Under the pieces are notes generated by a model. That model did no database searches. It worked only from the letters and a program-made list of their open reading frames with translations, and was not told the origin of the DNA. From Terrimonas rubra (lineage in GTDB: Bacteria > Bacteroidota > Bacteroidia > Chitinophagales > Chitinophagaceae), in contig NZ_JBHUOZ010000003.1 of assembly GCF_042686025.1 (NCBI RefSeq), positions 558,001 through 622,000 of the forward strand: DNA of 64,000 bases, in the 5' to 3' direction. The position numbers and the translations under genes were made by a program. The first letter of the stretch is position 1. Each line of letters starts with the position of its first letter. Below are positions 62,466-64,000 of the stretch, piece by piece.

Positions 62466-63908
62466 ATGATTAAAAAATTCAGCGGTCTTGTTGTCAGCAC
62501 TATCATCTTCATGGTGGCTACGGTAACCCCATCGTTTGCACAGCAAAAGCCTAAAGAAAAAATTGAATTACAGCATGGCGCCCATCGTACAGGCAAGCGT
62601 ACCGATGCTGATATGCAAACCTGGCGTACCTATGGCCTGGGCCAGTTCATTCACTGGGGTGCGTACTCCCTTTTAGGAGGCAAATATAATGGTGAGTATT
62701 ACAATGGCGCAGCCGAATGGATCAGGGTTTGGAATAAAGTACCCAATGCGGTATATGATAACCTGTATAAACAATTTAACCCGCAACAATACAATCCCAC
62801 ACAATGGGCTGCCATGGCTAAACAAATGGGGGTAAAATACCTTACGTTTACCACCAAGCACCATGATGGTTTTTGTTTATGGCCCAGCAAAACCACCTCG
62901 TACACTATTGCCGGCACACCTTATAAAAAGGATATTATTAAGCCATTGGTAGAGGCTTACACAAAAGCAGGCATTGATGTGTACCTGTATTTCTCCGTAA
63001 TGGACTGGAGCCATCCCGATTGGCGGTATGATTTGAAAACCAGGGAAGATACTATTGCATTTGACCGCTTTAAAAAATTTACCAAAGACCAGCTTACAGA
63101 ACTGCTTACGTTATATCCCGAAACAAAAGGACTTTGGTTTGATGGCACCTGGGATAACAGCTGGAAAAAAAGTGGCGCTTTTACAGATTCATTGGAACAA
63201 TATTTAAAAGCATTGAGGCCCGGACTGATCATCGGTAGCCGCCTGCGGGCCGATGATCTCGGTAACAGGCACAACGATGCCAATGGTCTGCTGATGGGCG
63301 ATTACGAACAGGGTTGGGAAAGAAAAATTCCTAAAACCTATGCCGATGTTCATGGTAACGATTGGGATTGTGTAATGACCATACCCGAAAACGGGTGGGG
63401 TTACCAGGAAAAATGGCTGGGGCATTGGAAAACCTCTAACGAACTAATTGAAATGCTGGCCCAATGTGTTTCGCTGGGAGGAAACCTGGTTGTCAATTTC
63501 GGGCCAAAAGGTGATGGCAGTTTCCGGCCTGAAGAAATGACCGCGGCCAAAGATATTGGCGCATGGATGAAAATAAATAGTAATGCGATTTATAATTGCG
63601 AATATGCTGGCTGGGAAAAACAGGATTGGGGTTATTACACTAAAAGAACAGGCGAAAATAAATATTACATGATCGTATTCAATGTACCCGTTTCAGGTAG
63701 CCTGAAAGTACAACCCCCACGTAACTGGACGGTTACAAAAGCCACATTGCTGGGCGATGCTACCAAAAATATCTCGCTGGAAAAAATTGACTATGGCGGC
63801 TCATTTATACATTTGCCAAAAGGGTTCAGTACGGGTAAGCCTTTTGTAATTGAACTGGAGACCCAAAAAGCAACAGGAACAGGCAATGAACAAAAAGCTA
63901 AAACCTGA
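62466..63908 (+). CDS. GH29 alpha-L-fucosidase
   Basis: A 480-residue alpha-L-fucosidase (retaining) that releases fucose from the oligosaccharides. The signal peptide (VVSTIIFMVATVTPSFAQ) places it in the periplasm. Landmarks: GLGQFIHWGAYSLLGG, AKQMGVKYLTFTTKHHDGFCLWPS, LYFSVMDWSHPDW and TKGLWFDGTWD, the likely nucleophile Asp (near 222), and the GDYEQGWERKIP, PENGWGYQ and ECVSLGGNLV-type (AQCVSLGGNLVVNFGPKGDG) stretches. The C-terminal part is a beta domain. It follows the GH88 gene by 37 nt. Together they imply a substrate containing both uronic acid and fucose. Confidence 0.9.
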   Translation: MIKKFSGLVVSTIIFMVATVTPSFAQQKPKEKIELQHGAHRTGKRTDADMQTWRTYGLGQFIHWGAYSLLGGKYNGEYYNGAAEWIRVWNKVPNAVYDNLYKQFNPQQYNPTQWAAMAKQMGVKYLTFTTKHHDGFCLWPSKTTSYTIAGTPYKKDIIKPLVEAYTKAGIDVYLYFSVMDWSHPDWRYDLKTREDTIAFDRFKKFTKDQLTELLTLYPETKGLWFDGTWDNSWKKSGAFTDSLEQYLKALRPGLIIGSRLRADDLGNRHNDANGLLMGDYEQGWERKIPKTYADVHGNDWDCVMTIPENGWGYQEKWLGHWKTSNELIEMLAQCVSLGGNLVVNFGPKGDGSFRPEEMTAAKDIGAWMKINSNAIYNCEYAGWEKQDWGYYTKRTGENKYYMIVFNVPVSGSLKVQPPRNWTVTKATLLGDATKNISLEKIDYGGSFIHLPKGFSTGKPFVIELETQKATGTGNEQKAKT

Positions 63909-64000
63909 TTTTAATAAAACAAAAAATATCAGCCATAGGGATATGGTATGTCAGAAAAGTAGCTATTATAACAATGGCTACTTTATTGATGTATGCCACT
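63909..64000 (+). other. Right edge; possible start of a further locus gene
   Basis: 92 bp remain after the fucosidase. One forward frame carries KVAIITMATLLMYAT at the very end, which looks like the start of a signal peptide, but the start codon cannot be fixed. Another frame has ATG 63943. The sequence is too short to call a gene. Confidence 0.2.

Overview
The window is chromosomal DNA from a member of the Bacteroidota, most likely family Chitinophagaceae. Three SusC/SusD pairs, a FecI/FecR-type sigma/anti-sigma pair, a hybrid two-component regulator with a two-component propeller, a type IX secretion C-terminal tail, many lipoproteins with a Cys signal, and TAnnTTTG-like promoter boxes all point there. 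I see no transposase, prophage, CRISPR array or rRNA operon. One tRNA gene (Leu-CAA) is present.

Layout. 1-5.6 kb: the left edge cuts a bacteriophytochrome-type histidine kinase, followed by an SH3-domain secreted protein, a small lipoprotein, a free-standing propeller lipoprotein and tRNA-Leu. 5.9-22 kb: a housekeeping stretch with an alanine/saccharopine dehydrogenase-family enzyme, TrmN6, TsaD, an FtsX-like permease, HolA, a coiled-coil membrane protein, PyrD, a thiolase, two small exported proteins, an M14 carboxypeptidase, a GH13 lipoprotein and IspH. 22.2-37 kb: an ECF sigma factor and FecR anti-sigma factor precede SusC (with an STN signalling domain), SusD, a DUF4843-like lipoprotein, a PKD-like lipoprotein and two tandem HExxHxxGxxH metalloproteases. 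This looks like a sigma-controlled system for peptide or protein use, not a glycan locus. 37-46 kb: a LuxR-type response regulator sits beside a histidine kinase that has lost its sensor half and its start codon, followed by a beta-helix protein and a 2051-residue type IX-secreted repeat protein. 46-64 kb: a polysaccharide utilisation locus with a divergent hybrid two-component regulator, a CHRD-like lipoprotein, two SusC/SusD pairs, a GH88 unsaturated uronyl hydrolase and a GH29 alpha-L-fucosidase, continuing past the right edge. The likely substrate is a fucose- and uronic-acid-containing polysaccharide, but no lyase is visible.

The most unusual feature lies between the genes. Spacers from 7 to 40 kb are largely built of 7-bp units kept in strict phase: at least twelve arrays of 3 to 35 units with several different unit sequences. 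They reach into stop codons and up to start codons, and the longest fills the spacer just upstream of tsaD. A second, non-tandem repeat family of roughly 50-70 bp, with the core TTGCGTCGCAC, occurs four times, always between genes. Neither type encodes protein.
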